A stretch of 64,000 nucleotides of DNA. It comes from Listeria immobilis. GTDB lineage: Bacteria; Bacillota; Bacilli; Lactobacillales; Listeriaceae. Under the pieces are notes generated by a model. It made no database searches, was not told the origin of the DNA, and was given only the letters and a program-made list of their open reading frames with translations. The position numbers and the translations under genes are program-made. Shown here in pieces: positions 52,767 to 61,411 of the stretch (position 1 is the first letter of the stretch; every line of letters starts with the position of its first letter). Where the stretch lies: positions 1-64,000 of the forward strand of contig NZ_JAASTZ010000015.1 in the NCBI RefSeq assembly GCF_014322765.1. The letters run 5' to 3'.

Positions 52767-53471
52767 ATGTCATATATTAATGTAAATAAGGTTCGTTTTA
52801 AATATGAAACGGAACCAGTTCTTGAAAATATTTCTTTTGAAGTGAATGCGGGAGAATTTATTATTCTAACTGGGGAAAACGGAGCAGCTAAATCAACACT
52901 GCTCCGTATTATTTTGGGAATTTTAAAGCCAGATCAAGGTTCGATTTTATTTGCTAAAAAGAATGTCGATGGTGGAAAACTATTAACAGGGTATGTTCCG
53001 CAACAAATAGCTTCATTTAATGCAGGTTTTCCAAGTACAGTCATTGAATTGGTGAGGTCAGGTCGTTTTCCAAATGGAAAGTGGTTTAAACATCTTTCAA
53101 AAAAAGACCATGAACATGTTGAAAAAGCACTGAATTCTGTAGAAATGTGGGATTTTAGGAATAAACGAATAGGTGAATTATCTGGTGGGCAAAAACAGCG
53201 AATTTGTTTAGCGAGAATGTTTGCGATGGATCCGGATTTGCTAATTCTAGACGAACCTCAAACCGCGATGGATAAAAATAGCAAAATTCGATTTTATGAG
53301 TTATTGCGACATGAGGCGAGAGTGCATCAAAAAGCAATTTTAATGGTAACACATGATAGTGAAGAATTAGAAGGATACGCGGATAAGCACATTCGGCTTG
53401 TAAGAAGGGAGGATGTTTCATGGAAATGTTTTTCTATGGATTTATGCAAAGAGCCTTCGAAGCATCCATGA
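52767..53471 (+). CDS. Zinc ABC transporter ATP-binding protein, 234 aa
   Basis: ABC ATPase with Walker A ILTGENGAAKSTLLRI (Gly-to-Ala within the usual GxGKST: N-G-A-A-K-S), signature LSGGQKQ, Walker B DLLILDEPQTAMD and switch His in MVTHDSEEL. It powers zinc import with the neighbouring lipoprotein and permease. It starts 12 bases after the first gene and overlaps the permease start by 52 bases. Listed in the literature as part of zinABC; equivalent to lmo0154. Confidence 0.94.
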   Translation: MSYINVNKVRFKYETEPVLENISFEVNAGEFIILTGENGAAKSTLLRIILGILKPDQGSILFAKKNVDGGKLLTGYVPQQIASFNAGFPSTVIELVRSGRFPNGKWFKHLSKKDHEHVEKALNSVEMWDFRNKRIGELSGGQKQRICLARMFAMDPDLLILDEPQTAMDKNSKIRFYELLRHEARVHQKAILMVTHDSEELEGYADKHIRLVRREDVSWKCFSMDLCKEPSKHP

Positions 53472-54226
53472 TTATTGCGGTTATTGCGCCGCTTTTAGGG
53501 ATATTTTTAATTATTCGCAGGCAGTCCCTTATGGCGGACACACTTTCGCATGTATCGCTTGCAGGAGTGGCGTTTGGCCTAGTTTTAAATGTGAATCCTA
53601 ATGTGACGACTTTAATTGTAGTGGTTATTGCAGCGCTTGGAATTGAATATTTGCGCGGAGTTTATTCAACTTATTCAGAATTATCGATTGCGATACTGAT
53701 GGCGGGAGGTCTTGCAGCTGCACTAGTTTTAATGAGTTTAGACCAAGGAGGAATTACAACAAGTGTACAACAGTACTTATTTGGTTCCATCGTAACGATA
53801 AGTAAGGCACAAGTACAAATATTACTCATCTTAGGAATAGCAATTATTATTTTATTTCTCGCATTTAAACGTTTTATGTTTGTGCTTACATTTAGTGAGG
53901 ATGTTGCAATCTCTGAAGGAGTACCAGTTCGTTTAATTTCATTATTATTTAGTGTAGTGACTGGGGTTGCAATTGCTTTTATTATGCCGATAGCGGGTGC
54001 GTTACTTGTATCAGCACTTATAATACTACCTGCTGCAATTGGGATGCGTATATCTAAAGGTTTTTTTATGTGTGTCATTAGCGCTATTTTTATTGGCATG
54101 CTAGGAATGTTTTTTGGACTTGTATCCTCGTATCAATTTGGAACCCCGCCAGGTGCAACGATTACATTAATGTTTATTTTAATTTTTATTGTTGTCACAA
54201 TTGGTCTAAAGGTAGCAAGAAAATAA
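53420..54226 (+). CDS. Zinc ABC transporter permease, 268 aa
   Basis: A hydrophobic ABC-3 family membrane protein with about eight to nine helices (AFEASMIIAVIAPLLGIFLI, RRQSLMADTLSHVSLAGVAFG, then ALLVSALIILPAAIGMRISK). It forms the zinc pore. The ATG is chosen because AAGGGAGGATG lies just before it, inside the ATPase gene; the 52-base overlap indicates coupling. Equivalent to lmo0155. It ends four bases before the convergent Crp-like gene. Confidence 0.94.
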   Translation: MEMFFYGFMQRAFEASMIIAVIAPLLGIFLIIRRQSLMADTLSHVSLAGVAFGLVLNVNPNVTTLIVVVIAALGIEYLRGVYSTYSELSIAILMAGGLAAALVLMSLDQGGITTSVQQYLFGSIVTISKAQVQILLILGIAIIILFLAFKRFMFVLTFSEDVAISEGVPVRLISLLFSVVTGVAIAFIMPIAGALLVSALIILPAAIGMRISKGFFMCVISAIFIGMLGMFFGLVSSYQFGTPPGATITLMFILIFIVVTIGLKVARK

Positions 54227-54230
54227 CGCG

Positions 54231-54911
54231 TTACCAGCTTTCTTGAAATTCCTTAACACGAGTATTTAATTCTTCACTTGTAATAATCCAATTTTTATTT
54301 TGTTTTTCGATTGTTTTAGCTGCTTTTAAATCCGTTAAATCTTTGTAAAAACAGCTTTTGGATAGGTTGCTATAGGAAAGAAGATAACTCGTTTTAATTT
54401 CTTGAGGGAGAATAACTTTGTTGTCATTAATTGGTGTGCCATGAAGAAGTGCCATGTTGTTAAAAGCAACTATAAGTTTATTCGATGCGGAACAGTTAGC
54501 TACTATACTTTTGAGGTAAGCGTGGGTGGCTTGATTCTTCATAATGAAAAATTGAAAACCAAAATTTTCTGGAAACATGGATAGAAAGTAAATGATATTT
54601 TCCTTAGAATATTGGTATAAGGTACATTTTGATAGAGTTTTGAAGGTAAACTTATTGGATGAATCATCAAGTAAGGTTAAATAATTTAAAAATGAACCCC
54701 CGCTTTGAATGGAATAAATTTTTGAATGAGAAGTAGGATCAATTGAAAACACAGAAACATAACCTTCTACAATAAGATAAATATACTTATTTACGTCAGC
54801 TTTTTGTGTTAGTAAGCTGGCGTTTTTGGGTATTTCGATTTCTTTATATTCAATCTTACCTTCCTTAGAAAGCCTAATAAATTCTTGATAATTGTATAGG
54901 TTTTTTGTCAT
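54231..54911 (-). CDS. Crp/Fnr-family regulator (second), 226 aa
   Basis: An N-terminal cNMP-binding beta-roll (about 25-110; YIYLIVEGYVSVFSIDPTSH) and a C-terminal winged-HTH-like region (EIKTSYLLSYSNLSKSCFYKDLTDL, about 170-195). ATG 54911 has GGAGG eight bases upstream. It resembles the other Listeria Crp/PrfA-like proteins but the HTH is divergent. Target genes unknown. It converges with the zinc permease. Confidence 0.82.
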   Translation of the reverse strand: MTKNLYNYQEFIRLSKEGKIEYKEIEIPKNASLLTQKADVNKYIYLIVEGYVSVFSIDPTSHSKIYSIQSGGSFLNYLTLLDDSSNKFTFKTLSKCTLYQYSKENIIYFLSMFPENFGFQFFIMKNQATHAYLKSIVANCSASNKLIVAFNNMALLHGTPINDNKVILPQEIKTSYLLSYSNLSKSCFYKDLTDLKAAKTIEKQNKNWIITSEELNTRVKEFQESW

Positions 54912-54929
54912 GTTATGCTCCTCCATTTT

Positions 54930-55180
54930 TCATCTCAACACATATTATTATACCAGAAAGAACAAATTATAAATTCTTAGCGTACTATTTTTTAGTAAGA
55001 TGTTTCTAAAATGTGAATAAACTGTGTCTCCTAAAGGTGGAAAAGAGGGACATGGCTTCGTTTAGTTAGAAATGAGTGAGCGATTCACAAGGAAAAGTGT
55101 GTTTTTAAAGGAACAATAAAAAGTGTAACGAACACCAGTTCTGTGATATAATTCAAAAGAATGATGAAGGAGGATTTTTG
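54930..55180. other. Spacer between the Crp-like and helicase genes
   Basis: About 250 bases without a gene. AAGGTGGAAAAGAGGG and a GTTTTTAAAGG tract are seen but no clear promoter or terminator. Confidence 0.4.
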
Positions 55181-57520
55181 ATGAAAACGGTGAAAATTTC
55201 TGTTCGGCGTTTAGTAGAATTTGTTCTTAGAAGTGGTAGTATAGATAGCCGAATGACAAGTTCTGATCGAGCGTTAGAAGGGACGAAGATTCATCAATTA
55301 CTCCAAAAATCAGCAGGCGATGAATATAAGGCGGAAGTTAGTTTAAAACTCGACCGAACTGTTGCTGGTGTGGCTTTTTCATTGGATGGACGTGCGGATG
55401 GAATTATAAATGAACGAATAATAGATGAAATTAAATCAACAGAGACGGCTATAGAGGAAATTACTGAAAATTTTCGACCACTTCACTGGGCACAGCTGAT
55501 TTGTTATGGCTTTATGCTGGCGGAGAATGAGGGGCTTTCAGAGGTTGAGCTCCAGTTGACATATTATCAAATAGTAGATGAAGAGACAAAGCAGTTTAGA
55601 CGTACAATGAGTCGCGAAGAAATGGGCGCTTTTGTAGATGATTTACTTACTAAATACGCAATTTGGGCGCAAATGTCTGCAGCTTGGGAATTGAAACGAA
55701 ACCAAACGATAAAAGAATTAGCATTTCCTTACAATAGCTATCGGCGTGGCCAAAGAGAACTTTCTATAGCTGTTTATCGGACAGCAGTTTCTGGTGAGAA
55801 TTTATTTTGTGAGGCTCCTACAGGAATTGGAAAAACAATGTCGACATTATTTCCAGCTATCAAAGCGATGGGAGAGGGGAAATCGGACAAGCTTTTTTAT
55901 TTTACCGCAAAAACAATTACGAGACAGGTGGCAGAAGATGCACTAGATGAAATGCGGCGGAAAGGACTTGCTGCAAGGAGTGTTACTATTACGGCAAAAG
56001 ACAAAATATGTTTTCTAGATGAGCGCAAATGCGAACCGGACCATTGCCAATTTGCTAGAGGGTACTATGACCGTTTGAATGAGGCGTTATTTGATATCTT
56101 AGGTCAAGAAGAAGCGATTACTCGGCCGATTATAGAGGAATATGCTAGAAAATATACACTTTGTCCATTTGAATTGTCATTAGATGTGGCACTATTTTGT
56201 GATGCAATTGTTTGCGATTATAATTATTTATTTGATCCAGTAGTATATTTGAAACGATTTTTCAGTGAAAATCTAGGAAAGTATACATTTTTGGTGGATG
56301 AAGTTCATAATTTAGTAGATCGTGCTCGCTCGATGTTCTCTGCAACACTTCGAAAATCACTTATTATGCAAGTGAAGCGGCAATTGGATAAGAAGCAGCA
56401 TAAACGTCTCTGGAATTCCATTGATGCAATGAATAAGGTAATGATTTCGCTAAATAAAAAGCTAGTTGAATCAAATACAACTATTCATGTGAGAAAAGAA
56501 CAATTAGAAGAATGGAATGAAACAGTGCTTAAGTTTACATTTGTTGCAAAGGATTGGCTACCGCAAAATACACAATCAGAAGCGCAGATAAGCGTCTTAG
56601 AACTTTATTTTGAAAGCTTAAGATATATAAAGATTGCGGAACTTTATGATGAAAGGTATACAACGCAAATTACAAGAAGTCGCAATGAGATAGAAATAAG
56701 ACAACTATGCCTGGACCCAGCCTTTTTATTATCTGAGAAACTAAAACTTGGGGCGAGCTCGGTACTTTTTTCGGCAACGCTTAGACCGATTGACTATTAT
56801 ACAAATGTACTTGGCGGGGAGTCAGATACTAGTAGAATGATCTTTTCGTCTCCATTTGAGCAAAAAAACATGCATTTATTAGTAGCAGATTACCTTAGTA
56901 CTAAATATCAAATGCGCGAAAATAGTATGGAGGGAGTAGTTGAGGCGTTATTTGCTCTTATATCTGGTAAGAAAGGTAATTACTTGTTTTTCTTTCCTTC
57001 GTTTCATTATTTAGAAAGGATTTATCAATTATTTAAAGAAAAATATCCAGATGTTCGTGTTCAAAAGCAAGAAAACTCGATGGATGAAGTTGGTCGGGAA
57101 GCGTTTTTAGCGGAATTTGAAGCTGATAATGTGGAAACTTTGGTAGGATTTTGTGTTTTAGGGGGAATTTTTTCTGAAGGAATTGATCTGCGTGGAGAAA
57201 GATTGATTGGTGCGGCAATAGTAGGAGTTGGACTTGCACAGCTAAATCCAGAATCAGACTTAATTAAGGATTATTACAATAAAACAATTGGTCATGGTTT
57301 TGATTATGCCTATCAAATTCCAGGGATGAATAAGGTGCTTCAAGCGGTTGGTCGAGTGATACGTGCGGAGTCCGACCGAGGTGTAGTTTTATTAATAGAA
57401 GAACGATTTTCAGTAGATCGCTATCGAGCTTTGTTTCCAGCGCATTGGAATCATGCTAAAACAGTGAAAAACACACAAGAAATAGTGCAACAAGTAAGCG
57501 AATTTTGGCGAAATGACTGA
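55181..57520 (+). CDS. DinG/XPD-like helicase with N-terminal PD-(D/E)XK nuclease, 779 aa
   Basis: An N-terminal RecB-like nuclease domain (about 30-165; Asp73 in GRADGI, E83-I-K85 in DEIKST) is fused to a superfamily 2 helicase. Walker A is EAPTGIGKT (211-219), the DEVH box is 373-376, and four Cys (277, 284, 289, 328) match the Fe-S cluster of XPD/DinG. Motif VI is QAVGRVIRAESDRG. It likely unwinds and trims damaged DNA or R-loop structures. ATG 55181 follows GAAGGAGGA. Equivalent to lmo0157. Confidence 0.92.
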   Translation: MKTVKISVRRLVEFVLRSGSIDSRMTSSDRALEGTKIHQLLQKSAGDEYKAEVSLKLDRTVAGVAFSLDGRADGIINERIIDEIKSTETAIEEITENFRPLHWAQLICYGFMLAENEGLSEVELQLTYYQIVDEETKQFRRTMSREEMGAFVDDLLTKYAIWAQMSAAWELKRNQTIKELAFPYNSYRRGQRELSIAVYRTAVSGENLFCEAPTGIGKTMSTLFPAIKAMGEGKSDKLFYFTAKTITRQVAEDALDEMRRKGLAARSVTITAKDKICFLDERKCEPDHCQFARGYYDRLNEALFDILGQEEAITRPIIEEYARKYTLCPFELSLDVALFCDAIVCDYNYLFDPVVYLKRFFSENLGKYTFLVDEVHNLVDRARSMFSATLRKSLIMQVKRQLDKKQHKRLWNSIDAMNKVMISLNKKLVESNTTIHVRKEQLEEWNETVLKFTFVAKDWLPQNTQSEAQISVLELYFESLRYIKIAELYDERYTTQITRSRNEIEIRQLCLDPAFLLSEKLKLGASSVLFSATLRPIDYYTNVLGGESDTSRMIFSSPFEQKNMHLLVADYLSTKYQMRENSMEGVVEALFALISGKKGNYLFFFPSFHYLERIYQLFKEKYPDVRVQKQENSMDEVGREAFLAEFEADNVETLVGFCVLGGIFSEGIDLRGERLIGAAIVGVGLAQLNPESDLIKDYYNKTIGHGFDYAYQIPGMNKVLQAVGRVIRAESDRGVVLLIEERFSVDRYRALFPAHWNHAKTVKNTQEIVQQVSEFWRND

Positions 57521-57565
57521 TTTTCTAGTAGAATGAAAGTAATTAGTCACTGTTGGGAGGAAATT

Positions 57566-58378
57566 ATGTATAAAATTATCGCAATAGATATTGATGGCAC
57601 CTTATTAAATGATGCGCACGTGATCACACCAGTCGTTCGAGATTCTATTAAGGCAGCGAAGGCAAAAGGGGTAAAAGTCGTTTTATGTACTGGTCGTCCG
57701 CTTGCTGGAATTAAGAAAAGTTTGCTGGAATTAGATCTTTTAGATATTGGAGATTATGCAATTACATTCAATGGAGCAGTCGTTTTAGAAACTGCTTCAG
57801 AAAAAACATTAGCCGATATTACTTTAAATAAAACCGAATTGGAAGAAATCTATGCATTTTGTCATGCCGAGGATGTAAATGTTACTTATTTTGATGGGAA
57901 AAACATGTATGTACCAAGCCGAAAAATAACAGAAATTACTTGTCAGGATTCGCTTCTATTACAAACACCGCTATATCATCTGCCAGTAGAAGAAGCCCCT
58001 GAGTCCATTCACGTTTCGAAAGTAATGCTGCTAGATTCTCCTGAAAAAATAACGAGTGTCATTAAAAATCTACCTGCAACATTAAAAGAGAAATTTTATA
58101 TTGTTCGAAGTGTTCCTTACAATCTAGAATTTTTGCAAAAAGGGGTAAATAAAGGTTCCGCATTAGAAAGCTTGGCGAATAAACTAGGCGTGGATCAAAG
58201 AGAAGTAATTAGTATTGGGGATCAAGAAAACGATATTTCGATGATAGAATATGCTGGTATGGGTGTAGCGATGGGTAACGCAACCGAGCATATTAAAGAA
58301 ATTGCTAATTATACAACAACAACCAATAATGAAGATGGGGTTGCAATGGCTATTCAAATGTTTGTATTAGATCGCTAA
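57566..58378 (+). CDS. HAD-superfamily Cof-type phosphatase, 270 aa
   Basis: Motif I IIAIDIDGTLLND (about 4-16), motif II LCTGRPLAG, a C2-type cap, Lys in NKGSALES and motif IV GDQENDISMIEYAG. These fix it as a Cof/YidA-type sugar-phosphate or flavin phosphatase. Its in vivo substrate cannot be told. ATG 57566 follows GGGAGGAAA; the longer frame is not used. Equivalent to lmo0158. The next 240 bases (58379-58618) hold no gene. Confidence 0.92.
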   Translation: MYKIIAIDIDGTLLNDAHVITPVVRDSIKAAKAKGVKVVLCTGRPLAGIKKSLLELDLLDIGDYAITFNGAVVLETASEKTLADITLNKTELEEIYAFCHAEDVNVTYFDGKNMYVPSRKITEITCQDSLLLQTPLYHLPVEEAPESIHVSKVMLLDSPEKITSVIKNLPATLKEKFYIVRSVPYNLEFLQKGVNKGSALESLANKLGVDQREVISIGDQENDISMIEYAGMGVAMGNATEHIKEIANYTTTTNNEDGVAMAIQMFVLDR

Positions 58379-58618
58379 AAATAAAAACATTCCATGTAAG
58401 GTAGGATTTGAATTGAAAATATTGACAGCGCTTTATTTCATAGGCGAAAATAGAAAGATATCAAAGCAACATAGAATGGAAGCTATTTTAGCGCAATTAG
58501 AAATCCATGGTTTTTTTGTGGGAGTTTTTCTATCAGCTCTATCTTGCCAAATTAGCTTTCTTTTGTTATTGTTTTAGGAATAGTTTGACATTTTGAAAAT
58601 AGAAGGGGGTAACGATGT

Positions 58619-59695
58619 TTGAAAATCACAAAAATTAAAACACATACCATACCAATTCAACTAAGTTCTACATTTAAAACAGCCCTTAGAGAAGTAAATC
58701 ATGTAAATATAGTGCGAGTATATATCCATTTTGATAATGGGATTGTAGGAATAGGTGAGGCTGCTCCGACACATGTCATAACTGGAGATACAGAAGTAAG
58801 CATTACAAGTGCAATTAATGATATTTTTGCTCCTTTTTTAATAGGGCGTGAACTAGACGAAGAATTAACCATTTTAGATGAAATGAAGGCACTTCTGATA
58901 CATAATTCAAGTCCGAAAGCAGCGATTGATATTGCGTTTCATGATGCTTTAGCGAAAGCAAATTCTACACCACTATACAAATTTCTAGGTGGTAGAAAAG
59001 TAGTACTAGAAACAGATTATACGATTAGCATCGGCGCACCAGAAAAAATGGTGGATGATGCAAAAACAAAAGTAGCGGAAGGATTTCGTTCTCTAAAAGT
59101 TAAACTTGGTCTTGATCCTGTAGAAGTCGAAGTTGCTAAAATTAGACAAATGAATGATGCTTTAGGCGGGAAAATCCCATTTCGGATTGACGCAAACCAA
59201 GGCTGGACTCCAGAAGTAGCAATTCAAATTTTAAATGAATGGAGTGATATTCCAATTGATTTCGTCGAGCAACCGGTGAAAAGTTGGGATTTCGCAGGGA
59301 TGGCAAAAGTGACTGCCAACACAAATATTCCAGTTATGGCAGATGAAAGCTTGTTTGGAATTCATGATGCCAAGCGACTATTGGATGAAAAATGTTGTGA
59401 TTTACTAAATATAAAATTGATGAAAAGCGCTGGTATCAAAGAAGCTCGCGCTATTCATGCTTTGGCAAATGAGTATAATGTTGATTGTATGATTGGGACG
59501 ATGATTGAAGGCTATGCAAGTTTATCAGCCGCCGCCCATTTTGCTGCAGCTTCAGAACGAGTGAAATTCTATGATTTAGATGTACCATTTATGTGGAATC
59601 TTCAAGGCAAAGATATAACAGACATCGGGATAGAAATCGGCCAAGGTCAAGTGCTTTTAACAGAAGAAAGTGGCATTGGAATTTCTGCATATTAA
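58619..59695 (+). CDS. ykfB: L-Ala-D/L-Glu epimerase (enolase superfamily), 358 aa
   Basis: Starts with TTG 58619 after AAGGGGGT. Residues typical of Ala-Glu epimerases: TFKTALREVNHVN at about 15-27, the KxK base pair in SLKVKLGL (about 161-168), metal ligands Asp in RIDANQGW, Glu in VEQPV and Asp in MADESLF, and the second Lys in NIKLMKSAG. It converts the L-Ala-D-Glu released from murein peptides into L-Ala-L-Glu. It heads the murein-recycling operon. Confidence 0.92.
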   Translation: MKITKIKTHTIPIQLSSTFKTALREVNHVNIVRVYIHFDNGIVGIGEAAPTHVITGDTEVSITSAINDIFAPFLIGRELDEELTILDEMKALLIHNSSPKAAIDIAFHDALAKANSTPLYKFLGGRKVVLETDYTISIGAPEKMVDDAKTKVAEGFRSLKVKLGLDPVEVEVAKIRQMNDALGGKIPFRIDANQGWTPEVAIQILNEWSDIPIDFVEQPVKSWDFAGMAKVTANTNIPVMADESLFGIHDAKRLLDEKCCDLLNIKLMKSAGIKEARAIHALANEYNVDCMIGTMIEGYASLSAAAHFAAASERVKFYDLDVPFMWNLQGKDITDIGIEIGQGQVLLTEESGIGISAY

Positions 59696-59711
59696 AGAAA
59701 GAAGGGGTAAT

Positions 59712-60590
59712 ATGAACAAATTAGTTAGTCAAAGTAATGCATTTCTTTGGAGAAAAAATGAAATGAACCCAGTACTAGAAAATATTTTAAAAGCAAGAAA
59801 AACAAGTGATTTAGTACAGGTATTAAAAGAAGATGCGATGAAGCTATATGAAGACAGCTTAGTGGACTCGGATTTGCTCTATAATGACTTGGTAATTGTC
59901 GATAAGATAGAGGGAGACTGGGCGAAAGTAGTTGTTCCTTCCCAACATAGCTTCCTAGATAAACGTGGCTATCCGGGCTGGATGCTGCTGGAAGATTTGA
60001 TAGATGAAAAAAACCTTGCGAACACAGAAGAAAAATTAGCGGTAGTTATACCAAAATCACAAATTACGTATGAAAATGGAGCAACACGAGAAGTATCATT
60101 TGGAACACTTTTCTTAAAAAAAGCAGAAACAGAAGACAACTACATAATTGAGACACCTCATGGGGAAGCATTTATCCCACGCACACACGTGGCACTTCAA
60201 AATGAACCACGTGAAAATATCGGGGTGGATGTGGTTCAAATGGCATTACAATTTTTAGATTTACCTTATGTTTGGGCAGGTATTAGTAGTGCAGGTTTTG
60301 ATTGTTCTGGTTTTGCATTTACATTGTATCGTACTTGTGGAAAATACATCGGTCGTGACGCAACAGAGCAATCATTTGCGGGAGAAAAGATAGACTATTC
60401 GAATGCCGAGCCAGGTGATTTACTATTTTTTGCCTATGAAGAAGGTAAAGGCGAGGTGCATCATGTAGGAGTATACATGGGCAACGACGAAATGATTCAC
60501 TCGCAAACACCAGGATCCAAAGTAATTCTCACCAAAATAACCGGCAGCAAATATGAACCAGAGCTTTGTGTAACGGCGCGACATCGCTAA
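59712..60590 (+). CDS. ykfC: NlpC/P60 gamma-D-glutamyl-L-diamino acid endopeptidase, 292 aa
   Basis: An SH3-like N-terminal region (about 40-165) precedes an NlpC/P60 domain with catalytic Cys198 in GFDCSGF, His251 in VHHVGVYMG and a further polar residue at His263. The layout is that of YkfC, which cleaves murein peptides after D-Glu. There is no signal peptide, so it works in the cytoplasm on imported tripeptides. ATG 59712 follows GAAGGGG. 16 bases after the epimerase and 17 before the next gene. Confidence 0.92.
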   Translation: MNKLVSQSNAFLWRKNEMNPVLENILKARKTSDLVQVLKEDAMKLYEDSLVDSDLLYNDLVIVDKIEGDWAKVVVPSQHSFLDKRGYPGWMLLEDLIDEKNLANTEEKLAVVIPKSQITYENGATREVSFGTLFLKKAETEDNYIIETPHGEAFIPRTHVALQNEPRENIGVDVVQMALQFLDLPYVWAGISSAGFDCSGFAFTLYRTCGKYIGRDATEQSFAGEKIDYSNAEPGDLLFFAYEEGKGEVHHVGVYMGNDEMIHSQTPGSKVILTKITGSKYEPELCVTARHR

Positions 60591-60607
60591 AAAGGGGTGG
60601 TGAAATA

Positions 60608-61399
60608 GTGAAAACAAATATATACCAAAAAATCAACCAAACTTTCGATTCAATCGATTCAAAAGCGCTTTATATAACAGATGGAAAACAAGTTCTTTTT
60701 GCTGAACAAGAAAATCAGCTTTATACAGCAGCTAGTGTCATTAAACTACCAATTTACTTGTACTTTTTTGAGAAAATTGCTAAAGGTGAGCTAGACTTGC
60801 AAAGTGAATTCCAAATTTTACCAGAAAAAGTAGTTGCGGGTGCAGGCATAATTCAAATCCTTCCTGAAAAAAGGACTTGGCGCCTAGAAGAGCTTTTACA
60901 TTTGATGATTGCAATTTCAGATAATACAGCTACCAATAAACTAATAGAGCTAGCAACCTTTCCAAGTCTAAAAGCGTGGATAAATAAAAAAGGTTGGGAA
61001 AATAGTGTGTATATAGAGCGCAAAATGATGGATTTTAAATCAGCTAAGCAAAATAAAATCAGCGCAAAGTTAGCCGTCATTATTTTCCAAGAAATTAACG
61101 AGTTAAGTAAGGCACATCCAGACCTAGCAGAAACGATTCGACGACCATTTTTAAATCAGCAACATCGTTCGAATTTGACTGGGACTTTGGAAGAAGCGGG
61201 AATTACTGATCTTTTAATGTTAAACAAAACTGGCGAATTAAAAGATGTGCAGCATGATGTCGCCATTTTTGAGTACAAAGGGAAAACGCGGATTGCAGCA
61301 GCGTTAACGAACAATACAGGGCTTGAAGCAAATGCAACAGCATGGATGCAAACAGTAGGTAAACAATTATTTGTCGATATAAGCCAAAATGAAAAATAG
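60608..61399 (+). CDS. Class A beta-lactamase-fold serine hydrolase, 263 aa
   Basis: GTG 60608. Serine active-site motifs in the right order: S43-V-I-K46, SDN at 104-106, Glu137 in IERKM (omega-loop position) and KTG at 207-209. These are all key class A beta-lactamase residues, but there is no signal peptide, so the protein should be cytoplasmic. Located inside a murein-recycling operon, it probably acts on cell-wall peptide or lactam-like intermediates (for example LD-carboxypeptidase or related activity) rather than on external drugs. That is inference. Confidence 0.85.
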   Translation: MKTNIYQKINQTFDSIDSKALYITDGKQVLFAEQENQLYTAASVIKLPIYLYFFEKIAKGELDLQSEFQILPEKVVAGAGIIQILPEKRTWRLEELLHLMIAISDNTATNKLIELATFPSLKAWINKKGWENSVYIERKMMDFKSAKQNKISAKLAVIIFQEINELSKAHPDLAETIRRPFLNQQHRSNLTGTLEEAGITDLLMLNKTGELKDVQHDVAIFEYKGKTRIAAALTNNTGLEANATAWMQTVGKQLFVDISQNEK

Positions 61400-61411
61400 G
61401 GAGGAAACAAC

